Below are positions 28,214 through 38,351 of a stretch of 47,506 bases of DNA, piece after piece. The translations under genes and the position numbers were made by a program. Below the pieces are notes generated by a model. That model saw nothing but the letters and a program-made list of their open reading frames with translations, searched no databases and was not told the origin of the DNA. Origin of the DNA: Planctomycetota bacterium (GTDB lineage: Bacteria > Planctomycetota > Planctomycetia > Planctomycetales > Planctomycetaceae); the NCBI GenBank assembly GCA_003670925.1, contig QWQG01000092.1, positions 1 through 47,506 on the forward strand, in the 5' to 3' direction. Each line of letters begins with the position of its first letter. Positions within the stretch are counted from its first letter, which is position 1.

Positions 28214-28248
28214 CATGCGAAGTGCTTAGAGCAGGAAGATAGGAGTCA

Positions 28249-28839
28249 ATGGTTCAGTCCGGGTCGGAACGGATCATCGTGTTGTCTGGTCCTAGTGGCA
28301 GTGGAAAAACAACACTGGTCCGGGAACTGGTGACATTCGCGGAGGTTATCTTGGTGAAATCAGTCTCTGCCACGACTCGTCCACCACGGCCCATGGAGGT
28401 TCACGGGGACGACTATTGGTTCCTCACAGACGCAGAATTTCAAGGAAAAATGCACAATGGTGCGTTTCTTGAACATGCCGAAGTGTTTTCTTCGGGTTAT
28501 TTATATGGAACATTGCGGTCCGAACTGGACCGAGCGTGGGAGCAGAATGGTTGGGCATTCTTGGAAATCGATGTCCAAGGAGCACTGAAGGTCATGCAGC
28601 AGTACCCAAATGCTGTTACGATTTTCCTTAAGACGCCGTCCTCCGCAGAATTTGAACGTCGCCTCAGGGCTCGGGGAACGGAATCGGAAAGTATAATTCA
28701 GCGTCGACTAGCGACAGCAGAGCGAGAGCTGCAGCTGGCAGACAGATACAAATATGTGATTGTGAACGATCAGCTGGAAACCGCGGTCAGCGAGATCTGT
28801 GTGATACTGAAGGCGGAGGAGATGGCTCGAAATGCTTGA
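28249..28839 (+). CDS. gmk: Guanylate kinase
   Basis: 196 residues. P-loop [10 protein letters not shown] at about residues 13-22; GMP-binding and lid residues in [21 protein letters not shown], then [10 protein letters not shown]. It phosphorylates GMP to GDP in purine metabolism. AGGAGT sits four bases before the ATG. The 3' end overlaps rpoZ by eight bases, so the two are translationally coupled. Confidence 0.97.
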   Translation: MVQSGSERIIVLSGPSGSGKTTLVRELVTFAEVILVKSVSATTRPPRPMEVHGDDYWFLTDAEFQGKMHNGAFLEHAEVFSSGYLYGTLRSELDRAWEQNGWAFLEIDVQGALKVMQQYPNAVTIFLKTPSSAEFERRLRARGTESESIIQRRLATAERELQLADRYKYVIVNDQLETAVSEICVILKAEEMARNA

Positions 28840-29119
28840 TGAATTCCGTGAAGATGCAATTGCCCGTAAAGTTGGCGGTCGATTCAAACTGACTGCAATG
28901 ATTCAAAAGCGCATGGTTGCGTTGAATCGTGGCGCGCGACCACTGGTCGATCTGGGCACCAAGGATCTGATGCAGATCGTCGTGGCTGAGATCATGGGTG
29001 ACAAAATCTACCTTGACACAACCGGCAACGTAAAAACCGTCGCCGACGATTCTCCGCTCGTTGATAAACTCGATCGACTACTAGCTGACGACGGTGGTCC
29101 GAATCTCAGCGATCTGTAG
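28832..29119 (+). CDS. rpoZ: DNA-directed RNA polymerase omega subunit
   Basis: 95 residues. Family features are [25 protein letters not shown], the segment that packs against the beta-prime subunit, and the following [17 protein letters not shown]. Omega assists assembly of RNA polymerase and is often next to gmk, as here. Start ATG lies inside the last codons of gmk. Confidence 0.92.
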   Translation: MLDEFREDAIARKVGGRFKLTAMIQKRMVALNRGARPLVDLGTKDLMQIVVAEIMGDKIYLDTTGNVKTVADDSPLVDKLDRLLADDGGPNLSDL

Positions 29120-29163
29120 CGTGCATCGGCGACTGACGCTGTACTGCTTATGAAGACTTGCAC

Positions 29164-29727
29164 ATGTCTAGTCCACTTAGCAATCGCGAGATTTTGCTCG
29201 GCGTCTCCGGGGGAGTTGCGGCTTATAAAGCCGCGGACCTCTGCAGTCGCCTTGTGCAGGCTGGCGCGAAGGTGACGGTGATCATGACAGACGCTGCGCA
29301 TCAGTTCATTGGTGCAACGACGTTTGAAGCGCTCACGGGACGTCCTGTGTACACTCATGTGTTTAAGCCTCAGGAACATTTTCAGGGCGAACACATTGGT
29401 CTTGCGCGGAGGGCCTGCCTCGTGGTGATCGCACCGGCAACTGCACAGACAATCGCACGGTTAGCGCATGGCATGGCGGATGACCTGTTGAGTACGACGG
29501 TGTTGGTGACGACGGCTCCTGTGATTGTTGCTCCGGCGATGAATTGCGAAATGTGGGCTAAGCCAGCGGTTCAGCGGAATGTGGCCCAACTTGTGAGCGA
29601 CGGCTATCACATGATTGGGCCGGAAGCAGGCTGGTTGAGTTGCGGTCAGGTTGGTGCCGGTCGGATGGCAGAACCCGGAATGATTGTACGTGAGATGGAA
29701 ACCGTGTTGGCTGGCGTCAAGGAATAG
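29164..29727 (+). CDS. coaC: Phosphopantothenoylcysteine decarboxylase (flavoprotein, CoaC)
   Basis: 187 residues from the ATG at 29164 (a TTG at 29158 is also in frame). The flavoprotein family motif GVSGGVAAYKAADLC opens the protein. FMN and substrate contacts are seen in VIAPATAQTIARLAHGMADDLL and the conserved APAMNCEMW, with the cysteine-containing loop LSCGQVGAGRM. It decarboxylates 4'-phosphopantothenoylcysteine in coenzyme A synthesis. Unlike the fused CoaBC of most bacteria, the synthetase is a separate gene 55 bp downstream. Confidence 0.92.
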   Translation: MSSPLSNREILLGVSGGVAAYKAADLCSRLVQAGAKVTVIMTDAAHQFIGATTFEALTGRPVYTHVFKPQEHFQGEHIGLARRACLVVIAPATAQTIARLAHGMADDLLSTTVLVTTAPVIVAPAMNCEMWAKPAVQRNVAQLVSDGYHMIGPEAGWLSCGQVGAGRMAEPGMIVREMETVLAGVKE

Positions 29728-29782
29728 ATTTCGCGGACTCGGACGACCGAGCCGATCTGTGTAACCCCAGCAATTTGATCCC

Positions 29783-30421
29783 ATGAGAATCCTGATTACT
29801 GCCGGACCGACTCGCGAATACATCGATGACGTTCGCTTTCTTTCCAACGCGAGCAGCGGACGTATGGGATATGCTCTGGCTGCGGCGGCGATTGCTGCGG
29901 GCCACGAGGTGGTGCTCGTCACTGGACCGGTGGAGCTGGCCCCGCCGGAGGGGTGTGATGTTTATCGAATCGAAACAACTGACGAATTGCGGGAGCGTTG
30001 TCTCGAACTGTTTCCATGCTGCGATGGCGTGATCGCCACAGCCGCCGTCTGTGATTATCGTCCTCGGACACGCGTCACCGGCAAGATCACAAAGACAGGT
30101 CAGCCGATAGTGCTGGAACTTGTGGAAACATCCGATGTGCTTGCCCAGCTTGGCACGCAAAAGGAGCATCGCTGGATTGTCGGATTCGCCCTTGAATCCC
30201 AAGATCCGCGGAATAACGCCATGCGAAAGTTGCGCATGAAGAACTGTGACTGCATTGTGCTGAACGACACATCTGCCATCGGGGCGTTGACCAACGCGGT
30301 AGAGATTCTGTCACCGGAGGCTGAGACGATTGCTGTCTACAAGGGGACGAAACAGCATGTGGCCGAACGGCTACTGGAATTAATTAAAGATTCGATTCAC
30401 GCCAAGCCCAGACGCGCGTAA
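29783..30421 (+). CDS. coaB: Phosphopantothenate-cysteine ligase (CoaB), stand-alone
   Basis: 212 residues. Diagnostic blocks: ILITAGPTREYIDDVRFLSN, ASSGRMGYALA, a TAAVCDYRP segment, KITKTGQPIVLELVETSDVL and GFALES. The enzyme couples phosphopantothenate to cysteine using a nucleotide. Together with coaC upstream it covers two consecutive CoA steps that are usually on one polypeptide. It converges with the TolC-like gene, with only 13 bp between stops. Confidence 0.92.
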   Translation: MRILITAGPTREYIDDVRFLSNASSGRMGYALAAAAIAAGHEVVLVTGPVELAPPEGCDVYRIETTDELRERCLELFPCCDGVIATAAVCDYRPRTRVTGKITKTGQPIVLELVETSDVLAQLGTQKEHRWIVGFALESQDPRNNAMRKLRMKNCDCIVLNDTSAIGALTNAVEILSPEAETIAVYKGTKQHVAERLLELIKDSIHAKPRRA

Positions 30422-30434
30422 ACCGCATTCGGTA

Positions 30435-32591
30435 TCATTCCGCAGCATCGACTCTGTTCCCCGTGTCCTTCGCTGGCGTTTCCGGTATGGTCTCCGGATG
30501 AGGGTGTTCTTCAGCCTGATTAAACTTTGGTGTCAGCAGTTCAATCTGACCGACAGGATGCGGCGAGGCGAATTCGGTTGGCTCTGTCTCCAAATGCGGA
30601 TTGTCGACTGCATGGGTTCTTTCCTGAGCCCGCAGGATCGCATCATCGTACGCTGCGGGACACCATTTGCCTTCCTGCAGATAGATATTATTGAATTCTA
30701 GGAGTCGGCCCGTGGCTAGATTCAGGCTGGTAATTGCTTTGTTATAAGCCACGATCTGCTGGTAGTAGGAATTTTCGGAATTCGCGAAGCTCTCTTGGGC
30801 TCGCAATTCAAGATCCGCAGTTGCAGTCCCGCCAATTCTTTGTTCGCGAAAGATTCTTACTCGTTCATTTGCCGCTTCGCGTCGATTGAGAGTCGATTGA
30901 GCGGCTGCGTAAGTCGCCGTGACATCTTGAATGGCATTCGCAATGTCGTGGGCAATATTACGTTCCTGCGCTGCGAGCAGGGCATTGGCTTTAGCGACCT
31001 GCAGTTCGTAGTTCCGAGCTTGGCTGCGCGCCTGACGGAGACCAATCGGCATATTGAACTGCATCCCAACGTTCCACGCATTCAAGTCGTCACGCGACAT
31101 GGATCCAAATGCACTATTTGTCGGATTACTGGTACCTTGACTCACCAGTTTGTCGCCAAAACCGAGGATATTATAACCCGCCACGGCATTCAGGCTTGGC
31201 CGCACAAGGTTGCGTGCCGCATCCAACTGTAGTTGTAGGCTTTTGATCTGCCACTTTTGGCGTCGCAATTCCACGCGATACGTCAAGCCATCGACCAGAC
31301 TTGACTGCCAGTCAGGACGCAGTTCCGCCATGATCGGGTCTTCTGCCGGTCGCAAGACAGTGCCGTCATTCATTGGAAGTCCCACCAGTCTTCGCAATTC
31401 CGATTCTGCTTGGTACAACTGGTTCAGCGCAAGTTCGAGGTTGGCTTTGGTTTCGTAAAGTCGATCCCGCGCCTGCGGTTCTTCGCCCTTGATCCCGGTT
31501 CCCACATCTTCTTTGTCCTTCAGCACCCGCCACGTCCCGAAAGCGCTTTCGTGCGCTGTCACGCTGGTGTCGTATAGGTGATACGCGAGATACAGATCCC
31601 AATAGGAATTTTCGATATCACGCAACGCAGTCCGCACGGCAACTTCAAAATCTGCCAGTGAAATGTCCTGATTGATGCGTGCAATGGCGACACCTTGGCT
31701 GACCCCCGTGATCGGTCCAAATGCCGGATTCGTCGTGCCTGCGACGCGGGTGAATTCTACGCCGCTTCCCGCCAGCAGAGGCTGATTAATCTGGGCTCCA
31801 AGGACACCCTGATAGGCTGAGGGATAACCCATCGAATTGCTTGCCGAAGCCTCTGACCAATTGCTAATCACCGAAACATTGGCTCCGGTCGCCAACGCTT
31901 TGCTGAGTGATGTATTAAAAACTCCGCCCTCATTCTGCACTCTACCGTAAGGAGAAATATTAGGTCGATTGTCCTGCCCTGAGAGGATTAAACTGGATGC
32001 CAAGCGCGCGTCAAAGTCCGAAAGTGCGGCATCCATTCCGCGGCGACCGAACAGAATGCCTGTTTCCTGAATAGCCGAATCATAAACCGACGCGACGCCA
32101 CCCGGATTTGTCAGCACGACTTTGGAACCAATCCCACCCAACGCGCTGGTTTCAATAATTTCGTTATGCGATAATGCGGTCAGAATCATTTCATGCAGGG
32201 TCACATCCTTGACTTCGTCATCGGCGCTTCGCTGCAGATTGCGGGGCTCGCCGCTGAGTTGCACGGCGCGGGCCGTGACGTTTTCCAAGGCTGGGTGTTC
32301 GATCGCGGTATTATAGCCTCGATATGCCGTGATTTGTTTGTCACCGTCCGCATAGTGAAGTTCGCTTGGTCGTTTCTTACGCGACATCGAACAACCCGAT
32401 AACAGCAATGATGATGTCAACGCAGCCACGATGAGCAGATTCGGAAGCCGCGTCCGCAGACCTGTTATAGGTCGCAGACATCGGGCCTTTTGTTTCTGAC
32501 GAAGTACACGCGGATCATGAATTGATTCCACAAGTGCTGCAACCAATTGGCTGAGGCGAATTGCAACCTGACTCAATGCGAACGATTTCAT
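30435..32591 (-). CDS. TolC-like outer membrane efflux protein (probable lipoprotein)
   Basis: About 718 residues. After an unusually long N-terminal lead of some 50 residues comes a signal-like stretch LLIVAALTSSLLLSGC, whose final Cys near residue 67 forms a lipobox. The rest shows OEP-family helices: ALRDIENSYWDLYLAY, AELRPDW and NVGMQFNMPIGLRQARSQARNYELQ, then AEQRIGGTATADLELRAQ-like heptads. OEP proteins form trimeric outer-membrane channels for efflux pumps or type I secretion. No membrane-fusion or inner-membrane partner is adjacent. The ATG at 32591 follows AAAGGACAGGGA; the frame extends to 32672 without a better start. Confidence 0.85.
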   Translation of the reverse strand: MKSFALSQVAIRLSQLVAALVESIHDPRVLRQKQKARCLRPITGLRTRLPNLLIVAALTSSLLLSGCSMSRKKRPSELHYADGDKQITAYRGYNTAIEHPALENVTARAVQLSGEPRNLQRSADDEVKDVTLHEMILTALSHNEIIETSALGGIGSKVVLTNPGGVASVYDSAIQETGILFGRRGMDAALSDFDARLASSLILSGQDNRPNISPYGRVQNEGGVFNTSLSKALATGANVSVISNWSEASASNSMGYPSAYQGVLGAQINQPLLAGSGVEFTRVAGTTNPAFGPITGVSQGVAIARINQDISLADFEVAVRTALRDIENSYWDLYLAYHLYDTSVTAHESAFGTWRVLKDKEDVGTGIKGEEPQARDRLYETKANLELALNQLYQAESELRRLVGLPMNDGTVLRPAEDPIMAELRPDWQSSLVDGLTYRVELRRQKWQIKSLQLQLDAARNLVRPSLNAVAGYNILGFGDKLVSQGTSNPTNSAFGSMSRDDLNAWNVGMQFNMPIGLRQARSQARNYELQVAKANALLAAQERNIAHDIANAIQDVTATYAAAQSTLNRREAANERVRIFREQRIGGTATADLELRAQESFANSENSYYQQIVAYNKAITSLNLATGRLLEFNNIYLQEGKWCPAAYDDAILRAQERTHAVDNPHLETEPTEFASPHPVGQIELLTPKFNQAEEHPHPETIPETPAKDTGNRVDAAE

Positions 32592-32772
32592 GTGACATCC
32601 CTGTCCTTTGTGAATTGTCACACGTCGTCGCGCAGCTGAACGGCATGAAATGCTTGTCCACGCAAACGGCATTGTCGTCTATGAATTAGGAACGTCCTTG
32701 CCCCAAACTTCACGACAAAACGGGCGAAGTCCTGTGATCCGCAGATTTCGCCAATGTGACAAATCAACCATA

Positions 32773-33078
32773 TTAGGTATCGTCGTTTTCTTCGGCATTG
32801 CTTGAGCGACCAACACGAGGACCATATTCGGTATAGACCATTCCTAGCTTCTTCTTGAAAAAGACAACCTCACCTGCGTCATTTCCCTCAACGGCATGAC
32901 CGGCAAATTGCAAAAAGTAGCCACCAAAAAAACAGACACATGGCCACCAAGGCGCCGCTCCTGCCAAAATAGTCCATGCAGTCCCCCCAAACGTCAGCGG
33001 AACTCCGATGAAATGCAGCCCCTGATTGATGCGATTTCGATGTCGCGGTAAATAGTTTTTCAGGAACGCCTTGAACAT
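32773..33078 (-). CDS. DUF962 / Mpo1-like membrane protein
   Basis: About 101 residues. Family features are HRNRINQGLHFIGVPLTFGG, a short transmembrane pair and YFLQFAGHAVEGN. Yeast Mpo1 of this family is an iron-dependent 2-hydroxy fatty-acid dioxygenase; the conserved histidines seen here fit, but bacterial function is inferred. The ATG at 33078 is preceded by AGGGGA at six bases, which favours it over the longer frame to 33129. It lies on the same strand as the TolC-like gene, 181 bp apart. Confidence 0.82.
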   Translation of the reverse strand: MFKAFLKNYLPRHRNRINQGLHFIGVPLTFGGTAWTILAGAAPWWPCVCFFGGYFLQFAGHAVEGNDAGEVVFFKKKLGMVYTEYGPRVGRSSNAEENDDT

Positions 33079-33384
33079 CACAAATCCCCTAAAGGAATGA
33101 TGAAGCGGGGAATGAGCGGTCTGGAACAAATCGTGCGAAGCCCACTTCAGGCCATTTGGCTATTGGTTTCTGTCCCATTCTCCTAAGCCAACGCAAGCGA
33201 ACTATTCCAGACGTCCCGCACAGCTTACCTCATCGGAATTGATCATGGGAATCAGCAGGCCTCCCAATTGGTCGATCCCATTGGAATCCGCCGTCATTAC
33301 TTATACAGTGAACCTAGAAACAATAGGCCGTGATTCTTTTTAGACATTTCCCGGCGGGACTCCCCGGCGATTGGTGATAAAAAC

Positions 33385-34704
33385 ATGACAACAACTGAAA
33401 CGGCCACGACTACCGAAGTCGGCAGCTACTTCATCTCCAACTATCCACCTTTCTCGCAGTGGAAGTCTGAATTGGTTTCCCATGCACTCGAGGCGTTGGA
33501 CTCTGATTCGGGGCAAACGTCCAAGACTCCGCTGGGTCTCTACATTCACATCCCTTTCTGTCGCAAACGTTGCAAGTTCTGCTACTTCCGGGTGTACACA
33601 AATCAGAACGCCCAAGCGATTGAAAACTATGTCCAAGCTTTGATGCGGGAGATTGAACTCATCAGCCAGCGCGCCGCTATCGGAAACCGCGAGCTGAAAT
33701 TCGTCTACTTCGGCGGTGGCACGCCCAGCTACTTAAGTTCCCGCCAACTTCGATCACTCCGCGATCGAATGAGCGAATTCATTTCCTGGGACCGCGCGGA
33801 AGAAGTTACCTTCGAATGTGAACCGGGCACTTTGAATCTGGAGAAACTGGAAACTCTTCGTGACATGGGTATCACGCGCATCTCACTGGGAGTCGAAAAC
33901 TTTGACGATCGCATTTTGGAAGAAAACGGCCGAGCGCATTTATCTCCGGAGATCATGCGGGCGTATGACTGGATTCAGCAGGTCGGGTTTCCGCAGGTCA
34001 ACATCGACCTGATCGCGGGGATGATTGGGGAGACCGACGACAACTGGCATCGGTGTGTCGAGAAGGCGGCTGAAATGCAGCCTGACAATATTACGATGTA
34101 CCAGATGGAACTCCCTTTCAACACTGTGATCTCAAAGGAGATGCGTGAAACGGGAGTCGCGTCGCCGGTGGCAGACTGGCCAACGAAGCGTCGTTGGGTG
34201 AGTGAAGCGATGGATCGATTGCTCGCTGCGGGGTATCACGTTTCAAGCGGCAATGAGATGATTAAAAATCCGGCCACCGATCACTTTGTGTACCGAGATC
34301 ATTTGTTCCGAGGCAGCGATCTGATTGCCACGGGCGTTTCGAGCTTCGGACATTTCCAGGGTGTTCATTACCAGAATCTCGATGGCATCGAAGACTACAT
34401 GGAAACCGTCAATCGCGGCGAACTGCCGATCAACCGTGCCTTGCGACCGACAGTCAAGCAGATGTTGATTCGGGAGCTCATCTTGTTGCTAAAGGAAGGC
34501 CGTGTAGATCTTAGCTGCATCAATAAAAAATATAACATCCGAGTTCAAGAAGAATTTGCCGCGCCTTTTCGAAATCAGCAGGCTGCCGGATATCTGACCA
34601 TTGAAGGTGACCAACTCCAACTGACACGCAAGGGCTTGCTGCAGGTCGACAGCCTGCTCCCGGAATACTTCGAACCTCAGCATCGCGCGGTAAGGTATAC
34701 TTAG
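33385..34704 (+). CDS. HemN/HemW-like radical SAM protein
   Basis: 439 residues. The radical SAM cluster motif is [10 protein letters not shown] (CxxxCxxC), preceded by LYIHIPF as in HemN and Hem[39 protein letters not shown] and [12 protein letters not shown] follow the family order. A HemN C-terminal-like winged helix occupies the end. The last position of the extended motif is Phe rather than the fourth Cys of HemN, so it may be a haem chaperone-like or other methyl/porphyrin-modifying enzyme rather than coproporphyrinogen oxidase. It stands alone and converges with the beta-helix gene. Confidence 0.85.
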   Translation: MTTTETATTTEVGSYFISNYPPFSQWKSELVSHALEALDSDSGQTSKTPLGLYIHIPFCRKRCKFCYFRVYTNQNAQAIENYVQALMREIELISQRAAIGNRELKFVYFGGGTPSYLSSRQLRSLRDRMSEFISWDRAEEVTFECEPGTLNLEKLETLRDMGITRISLGVENFDDRILEENGRAHLSPEIMRAYDWIQQVGFPQVNIDLIAGMIGETDDNWHRCVEKAAEMQPDNITMYQMELPFNTVISKEMRETGVASPVADWPTKRRWVSEAMDRLLAAGYHVSSGNEMIKNPATDHFVYRDHLFRGSDLIATGVSSFGHFQGVHYQNLDGIEDYMETVNRGELPINRALRPTVKQMLIRELILLLKEGRVDLSCINKKYNIRVQEEFAAPFRNQQAAGYLTIEGDQLQLTRKGLLQVDSLLPEYFEPQHRAVRYT

Positions 34705-34725
34705 AACCCGGCGTTTTGGTTTATT

Positions 34726-36414
34726 TCAGATCGGCGTGAGAATCCCGAATAGATTTTTATTGCTGGTCGAGGCACGGTTTCCTTGCGGCGAAGATCCACT
34801 CACGTTGAACGTGCCCAGTGTGTAGATGCCGCCGCCGATACCCTGACCCGTGGTCCCACCAGTCGCGGAGTTGGCCACAATTCTACTGCCGCGTATTGTG
34901 GCAACCGGCACGATGCCTTCAATGGTGTTCCCGTTATAGATGCCGCCGCCTAGCCCGTTACCATCGGAACGCCCCTGTGCATGGTTTCCAACGACGGAAC
35001 AATTATTAAGATTCAGCGTGGCCGGCACGTTGTTGAACGACTCACCATTAAAGAAGCCTCCTCCGAAAGCATTGGCACCGTTCCTTGTCTGAGCCGTGTT
35101 ATTCAGAATGCGGCATTGGCTGACATTCATCTGGCCAAAGGAGTTATCTAAAGCGCCCCCGGCAGCCTGTCCCCAATGATCGCCTGCAGCTCCGCCGATA
35201 ACGCGATTTTTCGAAAAGATGCTGGTATTGATGGTGGTCACCGGGAGATCCGTGGAACTCAGAGCCGTAGCCTGAATCGCACCGCCAGAAGCCTTTCCTC
35301 CGGCGCCGCCGCCTTGACCACCGATGGCTTGGTTGCAGATGAAAAGACTCTGATCGACGGTGAGATGCGATGCGATGCTATAGAGTGCGCCGCCACCGCT
35401 GTCTCCGCCTGTCTGAGCGTCGCCCGTATCACCCCCCAAGGCTTGGTTACCGATGAATAGACTGTCTGCGATCGTGGTAATGCTTCCTGAATTAACTATC
35501 GTTCCCGGGCGAGTTGCAATGGCACCACCAAATGCTTTTTTCACTGAACCTGTCAGGTTAGTCAATCCGCGAGCCACATTGTTGCGGAAAGTGCAGCCCG
35601 ATACGGTTAACTGACTACTGCCGAAATTCCCGATTGCCCCGCCGTAGCTCGTAGTACCACCCTTAGCCTCATTGCTGACGAAGATGCAGCCTTGGATATC
35701 CGCAGTGGAATTCGTCACGTTTGCGATAGCGCCGCCGAACGCGTAATTGCGGCCTCCGCTGGCGACGTTCCCGATGAACAGGCAATGCGTTGCGGTGAGT
35801 GCTGCATGGCCGCTGTTGACGATTGCTCCCCCGCCAACAACATCAGACGCGGGGGTGTCTTCACCTGAGTCGATGGTTTGGTTGTGACGCATTGTCACGC
35901 GTGAAAGTCGGAGAACGCCTCCGTTATTCAGAATTCCACCGCCCCGGGTAAGGATAATTCCGGCGTGGTCTTTGAGCGTGTTTCGACCGTTGGCGATCGT
36001 CAGATCGTCGATCGTCACATCCGTCTCTGCTCCTCCCATTTTGAAGATCCGGCTGGCGTTGTTTCCGCTGATAGTTAATCTCTGAGCTCCCGTTCCTTGG
36101 ATGGTCAGGTCGCCCGTGATTTCCATCTCACCGCTGGTGAGCGTGATCGTCCCGCGAAGTCCCCGCTGAAAATCAATGACGTCGGCCCCTGGATTCGCGT
36201 TCGCAGATGTAATAGCATCCCGCAGCGACCCTTGGCCGCCGTCGCTGAGGTTAACGACGGTAAAGGCGCTCAGTACCCTGCGGTCTTCAACGACTTCCAC
36301 GAAGGTCGATACGGTCGAAAATTGCCGTCGCCGACTGGACCGACACTTAGCCCCAAGCTGACTGAGCGTGAACCACAGTCCGCGGTTAGAAACCTGCAGA
36401 GAAGGTGATGGCAT
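34726..36414 (-). CDS. Beta-helix surface protein with Planctomycete extracellular N-terminal motif
   Basis: 562 residues. A basic lead (about residues 20-32) precedes the motif FVEVVEDRRVLSAF, which resembles the Planc_extracel LEDRRLLSA-type signature. The remainder is a series of right-handed beta-helix coils with recurring ADIQGCIFVSNEA-like, VSGCTFRNNVA-like and GGAI repeats. These proteins are inferred to be exported and surface-associated; no enzymatic residues can be named. No ribosome-binding site was clear before the ATG. The gene has no same-strand neighbour, and it shares a 21-bp gap with the radical SAM gene. Confidence 0.85.
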   Translation of the reverse strand: MPSPSLQVSNRGLWFTLSQLGAKCRSSRRRQFSTVSTFVEVVEDRRVLSAFTVVNLSDGGQGSLRDAITSANANPGADVIDFQRGLRGTITLTSGEMEITGDLTIQGTGAQRLTISGNNASRIFKMGGAETDVTIDDLTIANGRNTLKDHAGIILTRGGGILNNGGVLRLSRVTMRHNQTIDSGEDTPASDVVGGGAIVNSGHAALTATHCLFIGNVASGGRNYAFGGAIANVTNSTADIQGCIFVSNEAKGGTTSYGGAIGNFGSSQLTVSGCTFRNNVARGLTNLTGSVKKAFGGAIATRPGTIVNSGSITTIADSLFIGNQALGGDTGDAQTGGDSGGGALYSIASHLTVDQSLFICNQAIGGQGGGAGGKASGGAIQATALSSTDLPVTTINTSIFSKNRVIGGAAGDHWGQAAGGALDNSFGQMNVSQCRILNNTAQTRNGANAFGGGFFNGESFNNVPATLNLNNCSVVGNHAQGRSDGNGLGGGIYNGNTIEGIVPVATIRGSRIVANSATGGTTGQGIGGGIYTLGTFNVSGSSPQGNRASTSNKNLFGILTPI

Positions 36415-36839
36415 ATGCAGAGAAGCACTTTCTGTCCCGTCACAAACCTGCTGAGGGACCGTTTTGAAGATTCATTCAGGTAAAATAAACCACAGCATGG
36501 TTGCTCACACGCTATCCTGCAATCCCTGTGGCTGCGTCTTTATTTGCTTCACCTTCGGCATTTTTTTGAGGAAGCGGCTGGTGCTGGCGGTTTCGGCACG
36601 CCGTATTCAAGGTTAAACCGGAAGTTGGCGTCAAATTAGTCCCTGAAGATTACGTCGAGTTTCAGTAGGCGTTGGCAAAAATTTGGCCCAGTATTTCGAA
36701 TCGAAGCGTCTGCTGGAATTCCCAACCCGCAGCCCGAACGGTACGATCATTACTCGTGGCACAGGATTCAGTGCATTTTGTGTCATCCCATGTTTTATGC
36801 GGCAGAATACCGCCGCATTTCAATTCAAGGAATTTCCTG
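36415..36839. other. Divergent intergenic region
   Basis: About 425 bp between the beta-helix gene and the aldehyde dehydrogenase. A longer frame of the dehydrogenase reaches 36672 but its added residues are not family-like. No other gene, repeat or clear promoter seen. Confidence 0.5.
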
Positions 36840-38351
36840 ATGTCGACGTCTTCGATCGAGCAAACCACGGATACCCAACTGCCACCTGCTGTTGCGCAGT
36901 TTCTGGCCGCGTCTGTGCATAAGTCTTTTGTTGGTGGACGGTGGGTTGAAGCCGCAGATGGGCTGACTTTTGATGTGCTCAACCCGGGGTCGGGTGACAA
37001 GTTCGCGACTGTAACCAGCTTGAAAAAACCGGACGTTGATCGGGCAGTTGATGCGGCAGTCGATGCATTCCACAACAGCGGTTGGGCCAAGATGCAGGTT
37101 GCCGAACGGGCTGCGTGCTTGCATCGTATCGCGGACGCTGTCGAAGCTCGTCGTGACGAATTCGCCACGATCGAGGCCTTGGACTGTGGCAAGATTTATA
37201 CGCAAGCCGTCGGCGACGTGCAGAATTTCATTGATACTTTCAGATACTTTGCCGACCTGTCGCAAGCGGTAAATTATCGTCAGGTGATCGCGGTCAAAAA
37301 TCACGAAGCATGGGTTTCACGTCATCCGTGGGGTGCTTGTGGTTTTATTATTCCTTGGAACTTCCCATTCTTGCTGGCAGGTTGGGGACTTGCCCCGGCG
37401 TTGGCTGCTGGCAACACCTGCGTCCTAAAGCCTGCGGAAGACACACCGCTTTCGGCGCTGTATCTGTGCAAGGTCATTCAGGAACTGGAACTGCTGCCAG
37501 GTGGTGTACTGAACGTGGTCACTGGTCTTGGCGAAACGGCCGGTGCGGCATTGTCCCAGAATCCGAAATTGCGGCGCATGAGCTTCACTGGTTCACCGGA
37601 GGTCGGTCGTCTGGTGGCCGAAGCCGCTGGACGCAACCTGATCCCTGTCAAATGTGAACTCGGCGGCAAGGGTGCAGCCGTGATCTTTAATGACGTGGAT
37701 ATCCCGGAAACTGCAGCCAAGCTGGTCCAAGCAATCACGTTCCATAGCGGACAAGTTTGCTGCGATGCGACGCGGTGGCTGATTCAACGCGATATCTACG
37801 ACGACTTTGTTGACGAGTGCATCACGCGCATGAAGTCGGTGCAAATCGGTTACCAGATGGATCACGACGCGCAGATGGGACCCCTCGTTAGTGCTAAGCA
37901 GCGAGATCGTGTCTTGAGCTACCTCCAGAAGGGTGTTGAGGGGGGAGCTGACTTGATTCTGGAAGGCGGAGAGGCTCAAGTTCCTGGCAAGAAAGGTTTC
38001 TACGTCAAACCCGCGCTGTTGGCAGGTTCGCTTAACAACGTGGCAGCCCGCGAAGAAATCTTTGGCCCGGTCGCTTTCCTTGCCCCGTTTTCGAATGAAG
38101 AAGAGGGTCTGCGGTTGGCGAATGACACCGAATACGGGCTTGGGAATAGTGTCTGGTCGCGCGACCTGCAACGCTGTGCTCGAATTGCTGAAGCCTTCAC
38201 AGCAGGCAACGGCTGGATTAACGCACACAACGTCATTGTTCACGGCGTGCCGTATGGTGGTGTTGGGAAAAGCGGTATGGGCGGTGGTGTGATCAGCCCA
38301 GATACGCTGAATGATTACTTGCGGCCGATTTCTGTCGTGCGACCTTTGTAG
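36840..38351 (+). CDS. NAD(P)-dependent aldehyde dehydrogenase
   Basis: 503 residues. Family signatures are IIPWNFPFLLAGWGLAPALAAGN and KPAEDTPLS (cofactor site), FTGSPEVG, CELGGKGA with the catalytic-type Glu near 272, and SGQVCCDATRW with the nucleophile cysteine near 304. The class is closest to betaine/gamma-aminobutyraldehyde dehydrogenases, but substrate cannot be read. The ATG at 36840 follows AAGGA at about eight bases; an upstream extension to 36672 is not supported. Confidence 0.94.
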   Translation: MSTSSIEQTTDTQLPPAVAQFLAASVHKSFVGGRWVEAADGLTFDVLNPGSGDKFATVTSLKKPDVDRAVDAAVDAFHNSGWAKMQVAERAACLHRIADAVEARRDEFATIEALDCGKIYTQAVGDVQNFIDTFRYFADLSQAVNYRQVIAVKNHEAWVSRHPWGACGFIIPWNFPFLLAGWGLAPALAAGNTCVLKPAEDTPLSALYLCKVIQELELLPGGVLNVVTGLGETAGAALSQNPKLRRMSFTGSPEVGRLVAEAAGRNLIPVKCELGGKGAAVIFNDVDIPETAAKLVQAITFHSGQVCCDATRWLIQRDIYDDFVDECITRMKSVQIGYQMDHDAQMGPLVSAKQRDRVLSYLQKGVEGGADLILEGGEAQVPGKKGFYVKPALLAGSLNNVAAREEIFGPVAFLAPFSNEEEGLRLANDTEYGLGNSVWSRDLQRCARIAEAFTAGNGWINAHNVIVHGVPYGGVGKSGMGGGVISPDTLNDYLRPISVVRPL

